Positions 19,239 through 30,443 of a stretch of DNA of 64,000 nt are shown here, piece after piece. The stretch comes from Thiobacillus sp. UBA2597 (lineage in GTDB: Bacteria; Pseudomonadota; Gammaproteobacteria; Burkholderiales; Thiobacillaceae). The stretch covers positions 1-64,000 of the forward strand of contig DDKN01000077.1 of NCBI GenBank assembly GCA_002339725.1, in the 5' to 3' direction. A program made the translations under genes and the position numbers. A model generated the notes under the pieces. That model saw nothing but the letters and a program-made list of their open reading frames with translations. It was not told the origin of the DNA and did no database searches. Every line of letters begins with the position of its first letter. Positions within the stretch are counted from its first letter, which is position 1.

Positions 19239-20065
19239 TCGAGCTGCCGGCCCCGGCCCGCATCGTCGAGCGCCTGCAGGAGACCGAGACCATCTTCACC
19301 CTGCGCCTCAAGCTGGAGGATGCCGCCCTGGCCGCGCACTACCGCTTCGCGCCGGGCCAATTCAACATGCTCTATCTGCCCGGCGTCGGCGAGGCGCCGA
19401 TCTCCATCGCTGCCGACCCGCGCGCGGGCCTGATCGATCACACCATCCGCATGGTCGGCTCGGTCACCCGGGCCCTGGCGCAATTGCCGGCCGGCGCCGT
19501 CATCGGCCTGCGCGGCCCCTTCGGGCGCGGCTGGCCGATGCCGGCGGCCGAGGGGCGCGACCTCATCATCATCACCGGCGGCCTGGGCTGCGCGCCCTCG
19601 GTCTCCGCCGTCCACGCCGTGCTCGCCCAGCGCGCGCGCTACGGCCGGGTGGTGCTGCTCGAAGGCGTGCGCCACTGTCGCGACCTGGCGCTGAAATCGC
19701 GCTTCGCCGAATGGCTCGACCACCCCGACCTGGACGTGCAACTGGCGGTGTGCGAGACCAATCCCTGCGCCGACTGGCCCTGGCATACCGGCAACGTGCT
19801 CACCCTCATGGATGCGATGGAACTCAAGCCCGAGCGCAGCCTGGCCTTCCTCTGCGGCCCCGAAGGCATGATGCAGGCGGCTGCGGAAAAACTGGTCCAG
19901 CGCGGCGTCCAGGCGGGCGACATCTACCTCAGCCTGGAGCGCAACATGCAGTGCGCCCTCGGCCTGTGCGGCCACTGCCAGCTCGGCCCGCACTTCGTCT
20001 GTCGCGCCGGCCCGGTGTTCGACTACGCCACCATCGGCCCGCTCCTGGGCAAACGGGGGGTGTGA
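19226..20065 (+). CDS. hydG: Group 3b-type hydrogenase gamma subunit, FAD/NAD(P) reductase (HydG)
   Basis: A 279-residue flavoprotein that passes electrons between NAD(P)H and the hydrogenase iron-sulfur chain. It has the ferredoxin-NADP reductase fold: a flavin region around 'APGQFNMLYLPGVGEAPISI', a nucleotide-binding 'IITGGLGCAPS', and 'FLCGPEGMM'. Near the C-terminus a Cys cluster ('MQCALGLCGHCQLG' plus a later Cys) matches the [2Fe-2S] site of dihydroorotate dehydrogenase electron-transfer subunits. The ATG chosen gives the conserved N-terminus. Confidence 0.92.
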   Translation: MRPLIELPAPARIVERLQETETIFTLRLKLEDAALAAHYRFAPGQFNMLYLPGVGEAPISIAADPRAGLIDHTIRMVGSVTRALAQLPAGAVIGLRGPFGRGWPMPAAEGRDLIIITGGLGCAPSVSAVHAVLAQRARYGRVVLLEGVRHCRDLALKSRFAEWLDHPDLDVQLAVCETNPCADWPWHTGNVLTLMDAMELKPERSLAFLCGPEGMMQAAAEKLVQRGVQAGDIYLSLERNMQCALGLCGHCQLGPHFVCRAGPVFDYATIGPLLGKRGV

Positions 20066-20826
20066 TGAAACCCAGGCTCGGCGTCTACAAGTTCACCTCC
20101 TGCGACGGCTGCCAGCTCGCCCTGCTCAACCAGGGCGCGGACCTGCTCGCCCTGCTCGACCGGGTCGAGCTGGTGCATTTCCCCGAGGCCGGGCCGAGTG
20201 CGCCGGAGGCGGCGGTCGACCTCGCCCTGATCGAGGGCAGCATCTCGACCCCCGAGGAGGCCGAGCGCATCCGTGGCATCCGCGCCCGCGCCGGCCACCT
20301 GGTCGCGCTCGGCGCCTGCGCCACGGCCGGCGGCATCCAGGCCCTGCGCAATGCGACCGAGGCCGGCAGTGCCTGGCGCGCTGCGCTGTATCCGCAGCCG
20401 GAATTCATCGCCACGGCCGAGCGCTCGCTGCCGGTGTCGGCGCTGGTCCCCGTCGACCTGGAACTCTTCGGCTGCCCGGTCGACGGGCGCCAGCTGATGG
20501 CCGCGTTGAACACGGTGCTGGCCGGGGGGCGCTACCGGCCGAGCGGTGACAGCGTCTGCGGCGAATGCAAGCAGGCGGGCCACGCCTGCGTGCTGGTGAG
20601 CCGGGGCGAGCCCTGCCTGGGCCCGGTCACCCGCGCCGGCTGTGGCGCGCTCTGCCCCGGCCAGGGCCGGGGCTGCTATGGCTGTTTCGGGCCGAGCGCG
20701 CAGGCCAACCTTGCCAGCCTGAAGGCGGTGTTCGCCGGCCTCGGCCTGAGCGATGCCGAGATCGGGCGCCGCTTCGCCTTCATCACCGCCGAGGCCTTCC
20801 GCGCCCTGGAGCAAAAGCATGGCTGA
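20065..20826 (+). CDS. hydD: [NiFe] hydrogenase delta (small) subunit (HydD)
   Basis: The 253-residue small subunit that carries the proximal cluster next to the NiFe site. The N-terminus has 'KFTSCDGCQLAL' with Cys13 and Cys16, then 'ALGACATAGG', and a Cys-rich C-terminal half ('CGECKQAGHAC', 'RAGCGALCPGQGRGCYGC') able to hold further clusters. It lacks a Tat signal, so the enzyme is cytoplasmic. The start overlaps the hydG stop (TGATG). Confidence 0.93.
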   Translation: MKPRLGVYKFTSCDGCQLALLNQGADLLALLDRVELVHFPEAGPSAPEAAVDLALIEGSISTPEEAERIRGIRARAGHLVALGACATAGGIQALRNATEAGSAWRAALYPQPEFIATAERSLPVSALVPVDLELFGCPVDGRQLMAALNTVLAGGRYRPSGDSVCGECKQAGHACVLVSRGEPCLGPVTRAGCGALCPGQGRGCYGCFGPSAQANLASLKAVFAGLGLSDAEIGRRFAFITAEAFRALEQKHG

Positions 20827-22114
20827 AGCGAAGCGGGTGCCGCTGAGCCTGCCCCTGCTCGCCCGGGTCGAGGGCGAGGGCGCGCTGGAACTCGCCTACG
20901 CGCAGGGCCGCATCGCCGGCCTCAGGTTGCACATCTTCGAGCCGCCGCGCTACTTCGAAAAATTCCTCGAGGGCCGGCATTACAGCGAGGTGCCGGACAT
21001 CGTCGCCCGCATCTGCGGGCTCTGCCCGGCGGCCTATCAGATGAGCGCGGTGCAGGCGCTGGAGGGCATCCTCGGCCTCGCGCCCGGCCCCTGGGTGCAA
21101 GCCATGCGCCGCCTGTTCTACTGCGGCGAGTGGATCGAGTCGCACTGCGCCCATCTGCACCTGCTCGCCGCGCCGGATTTCTTCGGCTGCGCCAACGTGG
21201 TCGAACTGGCGGCCAAGGATGCCGGCGCCGTGCGGCGCGGCCTGAAGCTGCAAAACCTGGGCAACCGCATCCTGCAGTTCCTCGGCGGCCGCTCCATCCA
21301 CCCGGTCGGCGCCCGGGTCGGCGGCTTCTGGCGCGCGCCGAGCGCGGCAGAGGCGCGGGCCCTGCTGGCCGAATTGCAGGGCGCCCTGCCCGAGGCCGAG
21401 GCCCTGCTCGACTGGGTGCTGGCCTGGCCGCTGCCCGAGTGCGACCAGGCCTTCGAGAGCGTCGCCCTGCGCACCGAGACCGGTTATGCCATCGAGGGCG
21501 GGCGCATCGTCTCCGACCGCGGCCTCGACATCCATGCCGAGGCGTTCGAGCGGCATTTCAGCGAGCACCAGGTGCCGCACTCCACCGCCTTCCATTGCCT
21601 GCACGAGGGCCAACCCTATCTGGTGGGGCCGCTCGCGCGCCTGAACCTCAACGCCGACCGGCTGCCGGCCGACATCCGGCAGCGCTTGCACCAGGCCGGC
21701 ATCGCCCTGCCCTCGGGCAACCCCTTCCACAGCGCCGCCGCCCGCGCCGCCGAGGTGCTCTACGCCCTGCGCGAGGCGCTGCGCCTGCTGGCCGACTATG
21801 CGCCGACCGACACGCCCTATGTCGAGGCCGAACCGCGCGCCGGTATCGGCTTCGGCGCGACCGAGGCGCCGCGCGGCATCCTCTGGCATCGCTACGAACT
21901 GGACGAGCGTGGCCTGGTGCGGGCGGCCCGCATCGTGCCGCCGACCGCGCAGAACCAGGCGCGGATCGAGGCCGATCTGGCCGCCACCCTGGCCGAAATG
22001 AGCGATGCGGCCGAGGCCGCATTGCGCCAGCGGGCGGAGACGGTGATCCGCAACTACGACCCCTGCATCTCCTGCGCCACCCATTTCCTCAGGCTCAAGG
22101 TCGAGCGCGCATGA
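20819..22114 (+). CDS. hydA: [NiFe] hydrogenase alpha (large) subunit (HydA)
   Basis: The catalytic large subunit, 431 residues. The four NiFe-binding Cys are present: Cys66 and Cys69 in 'RICGLCP' near the N-terminus, Cys416 and Cys419 in 'DPCISCATH' near the end. Nine residues follow His422, a short extension that a maturation protease should remove after nickel insertion. The gene starts inside hydD (8-nt overlap) and its stop overlaps the start of a protease gene. Group 3b enzymes can evolve or oxidise hydrogen with NADP(H); the physiological direction here is unknown. Confidence 0.94.
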   Translation: MAEAKRVPLSLPLLARVEGEGALELAYAQGRIAGLRLHIFEPPRYFEKFLEGRHYSEVPDIVARICGLCPAAYQMSAVQALEGILGLAPGPWVQAMRRLFYCGEWIESHCAHLHLLAAPDFFGCANVVELAAKDAGAVRRGLKLQNLGNRILQFLGGRSIHPVGARVGGFWRAPSAAEARALLAELQGALPEAEALLDWVLAWPLPECDQAFESVALRTETGYAIEGGRIVSDRGLDIHAEAFERHFSEHQVPHSTAFHCLHEGQPYLVGPLARLNLNADRLPADIRQRLHQAGIALPSGNPFHSAAARAAEVLYALREALRLLADYAPTDTPYVEAEPRAGIGFGATEAPRGILWHRYELDERGLVRAARIVPPTAQNQARIEADLAATLAEMSDAAEAALRQRAETVIRNYDPCISCATHFLRLKVERA

Positions 22115-22545
22115 GCCTGCGCATCCTTTGCATCGGCTCGCCCTTCGGCGGCGATGCCACGGCCTGGGCCGTCGGCGAGCAACTGATCGAGCTGGGTCTG
22201 CCAAAGACGTGCGAAGTGCGCCTGCTCGACCGGCCGGGCATGCGCTTGCTGGAGGCGATGCAGGGTGCCGCCGCCGTGCTGCTGCTCGACGCCAGCCAGG
22301 ACATCGCGCCGGGCCGGCTGCACCGGGTGGAGTCGCTCGATGAACTCCAGCCGGCCAGCCCGCGCAGCAGCCACGGCATCGGCGTGGCCGAGGCCTTGCG
22401 CCTGGCCGAACGGCTCGGCCGCTTGCCGGCACGGCTTTCGGTCTATGCCATCGGCGCCGGCGCGACCCTGCCCCCGGCATCGACCCTGGCCGCGCTGGCG
22501 GCACAGCTGCTGGAGGAAATAAAAAAGGGCAGGGGCCAGACATAG
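22111..22545 (+). CDS. Hydrogenase maturation protease (HycI/HybD type)
   Basis: A 144-residue endopeptidase that trims the large-subunit C-terminus once nickel is in place. It starts with 'CIGSPFGGDATAWAV', a variant of the family's GNxxxxDDG motif, and has 'LLLDASQDI' and 'SSHGIGVAEAL', whose Asp and His correspond to the nickel-sensing residues of HybD. ATGA overlap with hydA indicates tight coupling. No hypA-F genes are in the window, so cofactor assembly must rely on genes elsewhere. Confidence 0.88.
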   Translation: MSLRILCIGSPFGGDATAWAVGEQLIELGLPKTCEVRLLDRPGMRLLEAMQGAAAVLLLDASQDIAPGRLHRVESLDELQPASPRSSHGIGVAEALRLAERLGRLPARLSVYAIGAGATLPPASTLAALAAQLLEEIKKGRGQT

Positions 22546-22570
22546 GCCAACCCTGCCCTCTCTCCTAACG

Positions 22571-22590
22571 CTCTCCCGCTTGCGGGAGAG
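22571..22590. repeat. Palindromic repeat between the hydrogenase operon and the DUF302 gene
   Basis: CTCTCCCGC and GCGGGAGAG form a perfect 9-bp hairpin with a 2-nt loop in the gap between convergent genes. No T tract follows. The CTCTCCC/GGGAGAG core recurs at 42.7 and 63.6 kb, so it may be one copy of a dispersed palindrome and could also help end transcription. Confidence 0.6.
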
Positions 22591-22613
22591 AGGGACGATG
22601 ATGCTGCGCGCTG

Positions 22614-23003
22614 TTATAACGCGTTCATCACCCGCTGCAGCCGCTCGCGCACTTCGCCCGCCACCTCGGCGATACCCGGTTTCTCGATCAGCGGCAGCAC
22701 GGCCTGGGGGTCCATGAACTCGACGCGCACCGCGCCGCTCTCGGTCTGGCGCACCACCACGTTGCAGGGCAGCAGCATGCCGATCTCGGGCTCGGCCGTG
22801 ATGGCGCGATGCGCCAGCGGCGGGTTGCAGGCGCCGAGGATGCGGTAGGGGGGCATGTCCTTGTCCAGCTTCTTCTTCAGGGTGCCGGCGACGTCGATCT
22901 CGGTCAGCACGCCGAAGCCTTCCGCTTGCAGGGCGGCGGTGACTTTGGTCACCGCCTCGTCGAAACTCATGTTCACGTTCTTGCCAAAACCAACTTTGCT
23001 CAT
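22614..23003 (-). CDS. DUF302 domain protein
   Basis: A 129-residue protein of the DUF302 family: 'SFDEAVTKVTAALQAEGFGV', 'ILGACNPPLAHRAI', then 'GMLLPCNVVVRQ' with the conserved 'P-C-N'. DUF302 proteins form trimers and occur alone or fused to thioredoxin-like proteins, often in sulfur oxidisers; their function is not established. An in-frame GTG 12 nt upstream overlaps the GAGGGTG ribosome site, so the ATG is preferred. Confidence 0.88.
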   Translation of the reverse strand: MSKVGFGKNVNMSFDEAVTKVTAALQAEGFGVLTEIDVAGTLKKKLDKDMPPYRILGACNPPLAHRAITAEPEIGMLLPCNVVVRQTESGAVRVEFMDPQAVLPLIEKPGIAEVAGEVRERLQRVMNAL

Positions 23004-23077
23004 GTGCTTGTTCACCCTCGAATGGATTGAATGAATCGGGGGGCGCCTGCGCCCCCCTGGCTGGCGGCATTATCCCA

Positions 23078-25621
<2,544 letters not shown>

Positions 25622-25723
25622 AGTGCCTCTCCAGTTCCCCAGGCAAACCGGACGGCTTGGGGGGTTATGCCTTTGTATCCGGCGCCGGCGGCAGCGTCAA
25701 CCGCGCGGCTGGCGGGCCGCCGC

Positions 25724-27844
25724 TCAGCAGGGCGTCAGCCGGGCATACTCCAGAATGAACCACTTGTCGCCGATGCGCGGGAAGCTCACCCGCACCTCGG
25801 CCTCGGCCCCCTGACCCTGATAGCCGGCGACCACCCCCTCGCCGTAGCGCGGATGCTGCACCCGGGTGCCGACCTGATAGGGCAGGGCCGCCATCCGGCT
25901 CGGGGCGTTCGGCACAGCCACCTCCGACAGGGCCACGCTGCCGCGCCAGCCGCCGACGGTCTGCACCAGCTCGGCCGGCAGTTCCTGCAAAAAGCGCGAA
26001 GGCAGGCCGTAACGCGGCTGGCCGTGCAGCATGCGCTGGGCGGCATGGGTGAGGTAGAGGCGCTTGCGGGCCCGGGTGATGGCGACGTACATCAGGCGCC
26101 GCTCCTCCTCCAAGCCGTCGGCCTCGGTCAGGCTGTTCTCGTGCGGGAACAGCGCCTCCTCCAGGCCGGTGATGAACACCGCCATGAACTCCAGGCCCTT
26201 GGCCGCATGCACCGTCATCAGCTGCACCGCATCCTGGCCGGCCTGGGCCTCGTGCTCGCCGGCCTCGAGCGCGGCGTGGGCCAGAAAGTCGGCCAGGTTC
26301 TGGCTTTCGGCCTCCGCCGCGAAGGCCATGGCGGCATTGGTCAGTTCGTTCAGGTTCTCGATCCGGTCCTCGCCGTCGCGCTCCGATTTGTAGTATTCGA
26401 TCAGGCCGGAGCGCGCCACCACGTGCTCGACCTGCTCGGCCAGGCTCATGCCCTGGGTCTCGCTGCGCAGCTGTTCGATCAGCTGGACGAAGGCCGTGAG
26501 ACCCTTCTTGCCGGCGCCCTGGGCGCAGGCCGCCGTCCACAGGCTCGTGCCCCCGGTGCGGGCGGCGGCGTCGATTGCCTCCACCGTGCGGGCACCGACG
26601 CCGCGGGTGGGGAAGTTCACCACGCGCAAAAAGGCGTTGTCGTCCTCGGGATTGGCCGTCAGGCGCAGATAGGCCAGGGCATGTTTGATCTCGGCCCGCT
26701 CGAAAAAGCGCAGGCCGCCATAGACCCGGTAGGGGATGCCGGCCGAGAACAGAGCGTGCTCGATCACCCGCGACTGGGCGTTCGAGCGATAGAGCACGGC
26801 GATGTCGGCATAGGCCAGGCCGTCCTGCTTCAGGGCCTGGATCTCCTCGACCACGAAGCGCGCCTCGTCGATGTCGCTGGCCGCCTCGTAGTGGCGGATC
26901 GGCTCGCCCCGGCCGGCGTCGGTCCACAGGTTCTTGCCCAGACGGTTGCTGTTGTGGCTGATCACCGCGTTAGCGGCGTCGAGGATGGTGCCGAAGGAGC
27001 GGTAGTTCTGGGTGAGCTTGATCACCTCCGCAATGCCCATGTCCTTCTGGAACAGCGCCATGTTGGCGACGTTGGCGCCGCGGAAGGCATAGATCGACTG
27101 GTCGTCGTCGCCCACCGCGAAGATGGCGTTGGTGGGCGCACGCAGCAGTTTCAACCAGTCGTATTGCAGCCGGCTGGTGTCCTGGAACTCGTCGACCAGG
27201 ATGTGGCGGAAGCGTTCCTGGTAATGCTCGCGCAGCAGGGCGTTGCGCGCCAGCAGTTCATACGAGCGCAGCAGCAGCTCGGCGAAATCGACCACGCCCT
27301 CGCGGTTGCACTGGGCGTCGTAGGCCTCGTAGTACTCGATCAGGCGCCGGGTGTAGGGGTCGTAGGCCTCGATCTGGTTCGCCCGCAGGCCCGCCTCCTT
27401 GTTGGCGTTGATGAAGGCCTGCACCTTGCGCGGCTCGTATTTCTCGGTATCGACGTTGAGCGCCTTCAACACACGCTTCACCGCGGAGAGCTGGTCCTGG
27501 GCATCGAGGATCTGGAACAGCTGGGGCAGGCCGGCGTCGCGGTGGTGCGCCCGCAGCAGGCGGTTGCACAGGCCGTGGAAGGTGCCGATCCACATGCCGC
27601 GGGTGTTGATCGGCAGCATGGCCGAGAGCCGGGTGAGCATCTCGCGCGCCGCCTTGTTGGTGAAGGTCACCGCCAGCACGCCCATGGGCGAGACCTGATG
27701 GGTCTGGATCAGCCAGGCGATGCGGGTGGTGAGCACCCGGGTCTTGCCCGAGCCGGCCCCGGCCAAAACCAGGGCCGAGCCCCGGTCCCAGGTGACGGCG
27801 GTGAGTTGCTCGGGGTTGAGGCCGGTCAGCAGATCTTGGGGCAT
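25724..27844 (-). CDS. uvrD: DNA helicase II UvrD
   Basis: Superfamily 1A 3'-5' helicase of 706 residues for nucleotide-excision and mismatch repair. Walker A is 'GAGSGKTRVL' (about residue 29), followed by 'VTFTNKAAREM', 'VDEFQDTSRLQYDWLKLL', 'GDDDQSIYAFRGA', 'LTQNYRSFG', 'MTVHAAKGLEF' and 'VAITRARKRLYL'. A C-terminal Tudor-like segment ('GTRVQHPRYGEGVVAGYQG') is typical of UvrD/PcrA. Divergent from the MoaD-like gene. Confidence 0.94.
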   Translation of the reverse strand: MPQDLLTGLNPEQLTAVTWDRGSALVLAGAGSGKTRVLTTRIAWLIQTHQVSPMGVLAVTFTNKAAREMLTRLSAMLPINTRGMWIGTFHGLCNRLLRAHHRDAGLPQLFQILDAQDQLSAVKRVLKALNVDTEKYEPRKVQAFINANKEAGLRANQIEAYDPYTRRLIEYYEAYDAQCNREGVVDFAELLLRSYELLARNALLREHYQERFRHILVDEFQDTSRLQYDWLKLLRAPTNAIFAVGDDDQSIYAFRGANVANMALFQKDMGIAEVIKLTQNYRSFGTILDAANAVISHNSNRLGKNLWTDAGRGEPIRHYEAASDIDEARFVVEEIQALKQDGLAYADIAVLYRSNAQSRVIEHALFSAGIPYRVYGGLRFFERAEIKHALAYLRLTANPEDDNAFLRVVNFPTRGVGARTVEAIDAAARTGGTSLWTAACAQGAGKKGLTAFVQLIEQLRSETQGMSLAEQVEHVVARSGLIEYYKSERDGEDRIENLNELTNAAMAFAAEAESQNLADFLAHAALEAGEHEAQAGQDAVQLMTVHAAKGLEFMAVFITGLEEALFPHENSLTEADGLEEERRLMYVAITRARKRLYLTHAAQRMLHGQPRYGLPSRFLQELPAELVQTVGGWRGSVALSEVAVPNAPSRMAALPYQVGTRVQHPRYGEGVVAGYQGQGAEAEVRVSFPRIGDKWFILEYARLTPC

Positions 27845-27941
27845 GCGGGCAGCGAAGGCGAAATCAGGACCGAATTATATCGCCGCCGCTGTCCCGGCAT
27901 CGGCGCTAAAATGCCCGGCACTGCAAGGAGACCGAACGACC

Positions 27942-28202
27942 ATGAACCCGATCACCGTGCTCTATTTCGGCGACCTGATGGCCAGGCTCCAGATCGGCCG
28001 CGAGCAGTTGCGCCTGCCGCCCAACGTGGCGGACGTCGCCGGCCTGATGCGCCTGCTGGCGCTGCGCGGCGGTGACTGGCAAACGGCCTTCGGCCGCCCC
28101 CGCCCCAGCCTGCGCATCACCGTGAACAAGACCGAGGCCGGGGCGGCCACGCCGCTCAAGGCGGGCGACGAGATCGCCTTCATCGAAATGGTCTCGCTCT
28201 GA
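27942..28202 (+). CDS. MoaD/ThiS-family protein lacking the C-terminal Gly-Gly
   Basis: An 86-residue ubiquitin-fold protein resembling MoaD, the sulfur carrier of molybdopterin synthase: 'VLYFGDLMARL', then 'LRITVNKTEAG' and 'LKAGDEIAFIEMV'. MoaD and ThiS end in Gly-Gly, which is adenylated and thiocarboxylated; this protein ends in Val-Ser-Leu. Shifting frame near the stop does not restore a Gly-Gly end. It is therefore either a non-carrier relative or works differently. AAGGAG lies 11 nt before the ATG and a TAAAAT -10 just upstream; no moa genes are adjacent. Confidence 0.75.
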   Translation: MNPITVLYFGDLMARLQIGREQLRLPPNVADVAGLMRLLALRGGDWQTAFGRPRPSLRITVNKTEAGAATPLKAGDEIAFIEMVSL

Positions 28203-28332
28203 ACGGTTGGGCGGGCCCGGTCCTGCTTTTGACCAGAAGGCCATTGCGGTATATTTCCGATAGAATTATCCTGATTCATCCGGCATGCCCCTGTGCCGGC
28301 TGCAATACAAAACAAGGGTCTGAGGAGACACC

Positions 28333-29574
28333 ATGAACAAGCCTGTCAACACGTTGAATCTGATGTGCTGGTTCCGCCGCAGCATACGCAACAAGTTGCT
28401 GGTCATTACCGGCGTCAGCACCACCTTCGTCCTGGCCGCGGCCCTGTATGGCTTCTGGCAGGCCTGGCACGAACTCAGTGCCGCGCAGAACGCCGCCGGC
28501 CTGCAGGGCATCACGACCAGCCTGGTGTTGATCGCCCTGGCCATCGTTGCGGCCTTCGCCTGGTTCCTCTGGGGGGTGCGCAAGGCCGTCGAGCTGCCGA
28601 CCCGGCAACTGGTGGCAGACCTGGGCCGCCTGGCCAACGGCGACTTCACCGTGCCGATCAAGGCCGAGAGCCTGGACGAGATGGGCGAAATCGGCCGCAG
28701 CGCGGAGCGGATCCGCACCGAACTCGGGCGCATCATCCAGGAAGTGAAGGATTCGACCCAGGCCCTGTCGCAGGCCGCCGAGGAACTGACCGGGATCTCG
28801 CATCAGGTCGCCAGCAGCTCGGCCACTCAGAATGAGGCCGCCGCCTCGGTGGCAGCCAGCGTGGAGGAGATGAGCGCCAGCATCGTCTCCGTCGCCGAGG
28901 GCGCCGAAGAGGTGAAGAAGCTGGCCGACTCCAGCCTGCACAGCACCCAGGAAGGCAACGAAAAGGTATCCGAACTGATCGGCGAGATCGACCTGGTGGA
29001 GACCGCGATGAACGACATCGCCTCTTCCGTGCGCGAGTTCGTGCGCGATGCCGCCGTCATCACCAACATGACCCAGCAGGTGAAGGACATCGCCGACCAG
29101 ACCAACCTGCTGGCCCTGAACGCCTCGATCGAGGCCGCCCGCGCCGGCGAGCATGGGCGCGGCTTCGCCGTGGTGGCCGACGAGGTGCGCAAGCTGGCGG
29201 AAAAGTCGGCCGAGGCCGCGCGCGAGATCGACAGCGTCACCCAGATCCTCAACCAGAAGTCGAGCAGCGTGGAGACGGCGATCAACGCCGGCCATTCCTC
29301 GCTGTCCTCCAGCCTGGAGTTCGTCGAGACCGTGGCCATGACCCTGGCCGAGGCCAATGCCGCCGTGCAGCAGGCGAGCGCGGGCATGAACAACATCACC
29401 AGCGCGGTCAAGGAGCAGTCGTCCGCCAGCACGCAGATTTCCGACAACATCGAGCAGATTGCCCACATGGCCGAGAAAAACAGCATGTCGGCCGAACGCA
29501 CCAGCGAGTCCGTGGAAAATCTGCACCAACTGGCCAACCGCTTGCAGCAGGCCGCCAGCCGCCTGCGGGTCTGA
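28333..29574 (+). CDS. Methyl-accepting chemotaxis protein with minimal periplasmic loop
   Basis: A 413-residue receptor. Two membrane helices (about 20-42 and 58-78) are separated by only about 15 residues, so there is no periplasmic ligand domain. A HAMP segment (about 80-135) is followed by a long coiled-coil signalling domain, with the highly conserved hairpin tip '[20 protein letters not shown]' that contacts CheA and CheW. The input may come from the membrane state or from another protein. No che genes are nearby. A convergent terminator follows. Confidence 0.93.
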   Translation: MNKPVNTLNLMCWFRRSIRNKLLVITGVSTTFVLAAALYGFWQAWHELSAAQNAAGLQGITTSLVLIALAIVAAFAWFLWGVRKAVELPTRQLVADLGRLANGDFTVPIKAESLDEMGEIGRSAERIRTELGRIIQEVKDSTQALSQAAEELTGISHQVASSSATQNEAAASVAASVEEMSASIVSVAEGAEEVKKLADSSLHSTQEGNEKVSELIGEIDLVETAMNDIASSVREFVRDAAVITNMTQQVKDIADQTNLLALNASIEAARAGEHGRGFAVVADEVRKLAEKSAEAAREIDSVTQILNQKSSSVETAINAGHSSLSSSLEFVETVAMTLAEANAAVQQASAGMNNITSAVKEQSSASTQISDNIEQIAHMAEKNSMSAERTSESVENLHQLANRLQQAASRLRV

Positions 29575-29592
29575 ACCGGCTCAAGCAAAGAA

Positions 29593-29617
29593 AAAAGCCG
29601 CCCGGTGGGCGGCTTTT
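29593..29617. terminator. Bidirectional intrinsic terminator
   Basis: An 11-bp stem AAAAGCCGCCC/GGGCGGCTTTT with a GGT loop, between the chemotaxis receptor gene and the convergent nrtD. A-runs and T-runs on the two sides let it act in both directions. Confidence 0.93.
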
Positions 29618-29637
29618 GCTTTGGCAGGCCGGCGGAT

Positions 29638-30429
29638 TCAGGCGGCGTGTTTCAACTGACGCTGATACAGGAATTCCAGCACCCGACTGCGCAGGTTGTG
29701 GTAGTGCGTATTGTCGGCCAGGGCCAGGCGGTCGCGCGGGCGCGGCAGGGTTACCGGCAGCACCTCGCCGATGGTCGCCGCCGGCCCGTTGGTCATCATC
29801 ACGATGCGGTCGGACAGCAGCACGGCCTCGTCCACATCGTGGGTGACCATGAGCACCGTGGCCCGGGTTTCATGCACGATGCGCATCAACTCGTCCTGCA
29901 GGCCGGCCCGGGTCAGGGCGTCCAGGGCGCCGAACGGCTCGTCCATCAGCAGCACCTTGGGCTCCATGGCCAGCGCCCGGGCGATGCCGACCCGCTGCTT
30001 CATGCCGCCCGAGATCTCGTGCGGATGCTTGTGCATGGCATGCGCCAGGCCCACCAACTCCAGCGCCGCCTGCGTCCGTTGCCTGAGTTGTTTTTTGGTC
30101 TCCCTGCCACCGAACACCCGCTCCACCGCCAGATACACGTTGCCGAAGCAGGTCAGCCAGGGCAGCAGCGAGTGATTCTGGAACACCACGGCCCGCTCCG
30201 GCCCGGGCCCCTTGATCTCCTTGTCGCCCAGCAACAGCACGCCTGAGCTCGCATCGAGCAGGCCGGCCACCAGGTTGAGCAGGGTCGACTTGCCGCAGCC
30301 GGAGTGGCCGATGAGCGCGATGAACTCGCCCTGTTTCACGCTCAGGTTGACGTCGGTCAGGGCGACGAACCGGCCTTTCTTGGTGTCGAACACCATTTCG
30401 GCGTTTTCGATTTGCAGATATTTGTCCAT
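29638..30429 (-). CDS. nrtD: Nitrate ABC transporter ATP-binding protein (NrtD)
   Basis: The 263-residue ATPase of a nitrate/nitrite uptake system on the cytoplasmic face. Walker A 'GHSGCGKST' (41-49), Q-loop 'VFQNHSLLPW', signature 'ISGGMKQRV', Walker B 'LLMDEPFGALD' and H-loop 'THDVDEA' are all present. It follows nrtB by 14 nt and nrtA further upstream, the standard nrtABD order. Cyanobacteria have an additional NrtC fusion; none is seen here. Confidence 0.92.
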   Translation of the reverse strand: MDKYLQIENAEMVFDTKKGRFVALTDVNLSVKQGEFIALIGHSGCGKSTLLNLVAGLLDASSGVLLLGDKEIKGPGPERAVVFQNHSLLPWLTCFGNVYLAVERVFGGRETKKQLRQRTQAALELVGLAHAMHKHPHEISGGMKQRVGIARALAMEPKVLLMDEPFGALDALTRAGLQDELMRIVHETRATVLMVTHDVDEAVLLSDRIVMMTNGPAATIGEVLPVTLPRPRDRLALADNTHYHNLRSRVLEFLYQRQLKHAA

Positions 30430-30443
30430 GGCCGTCCCTCTCT

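Noticed and set aside
28190..28240. Frameshift that would give the MoaD-like protein a Gly-Gly end
   Set aside because: Reading the other two frames past the stop does not give a short tail ending in Gly-Gly.
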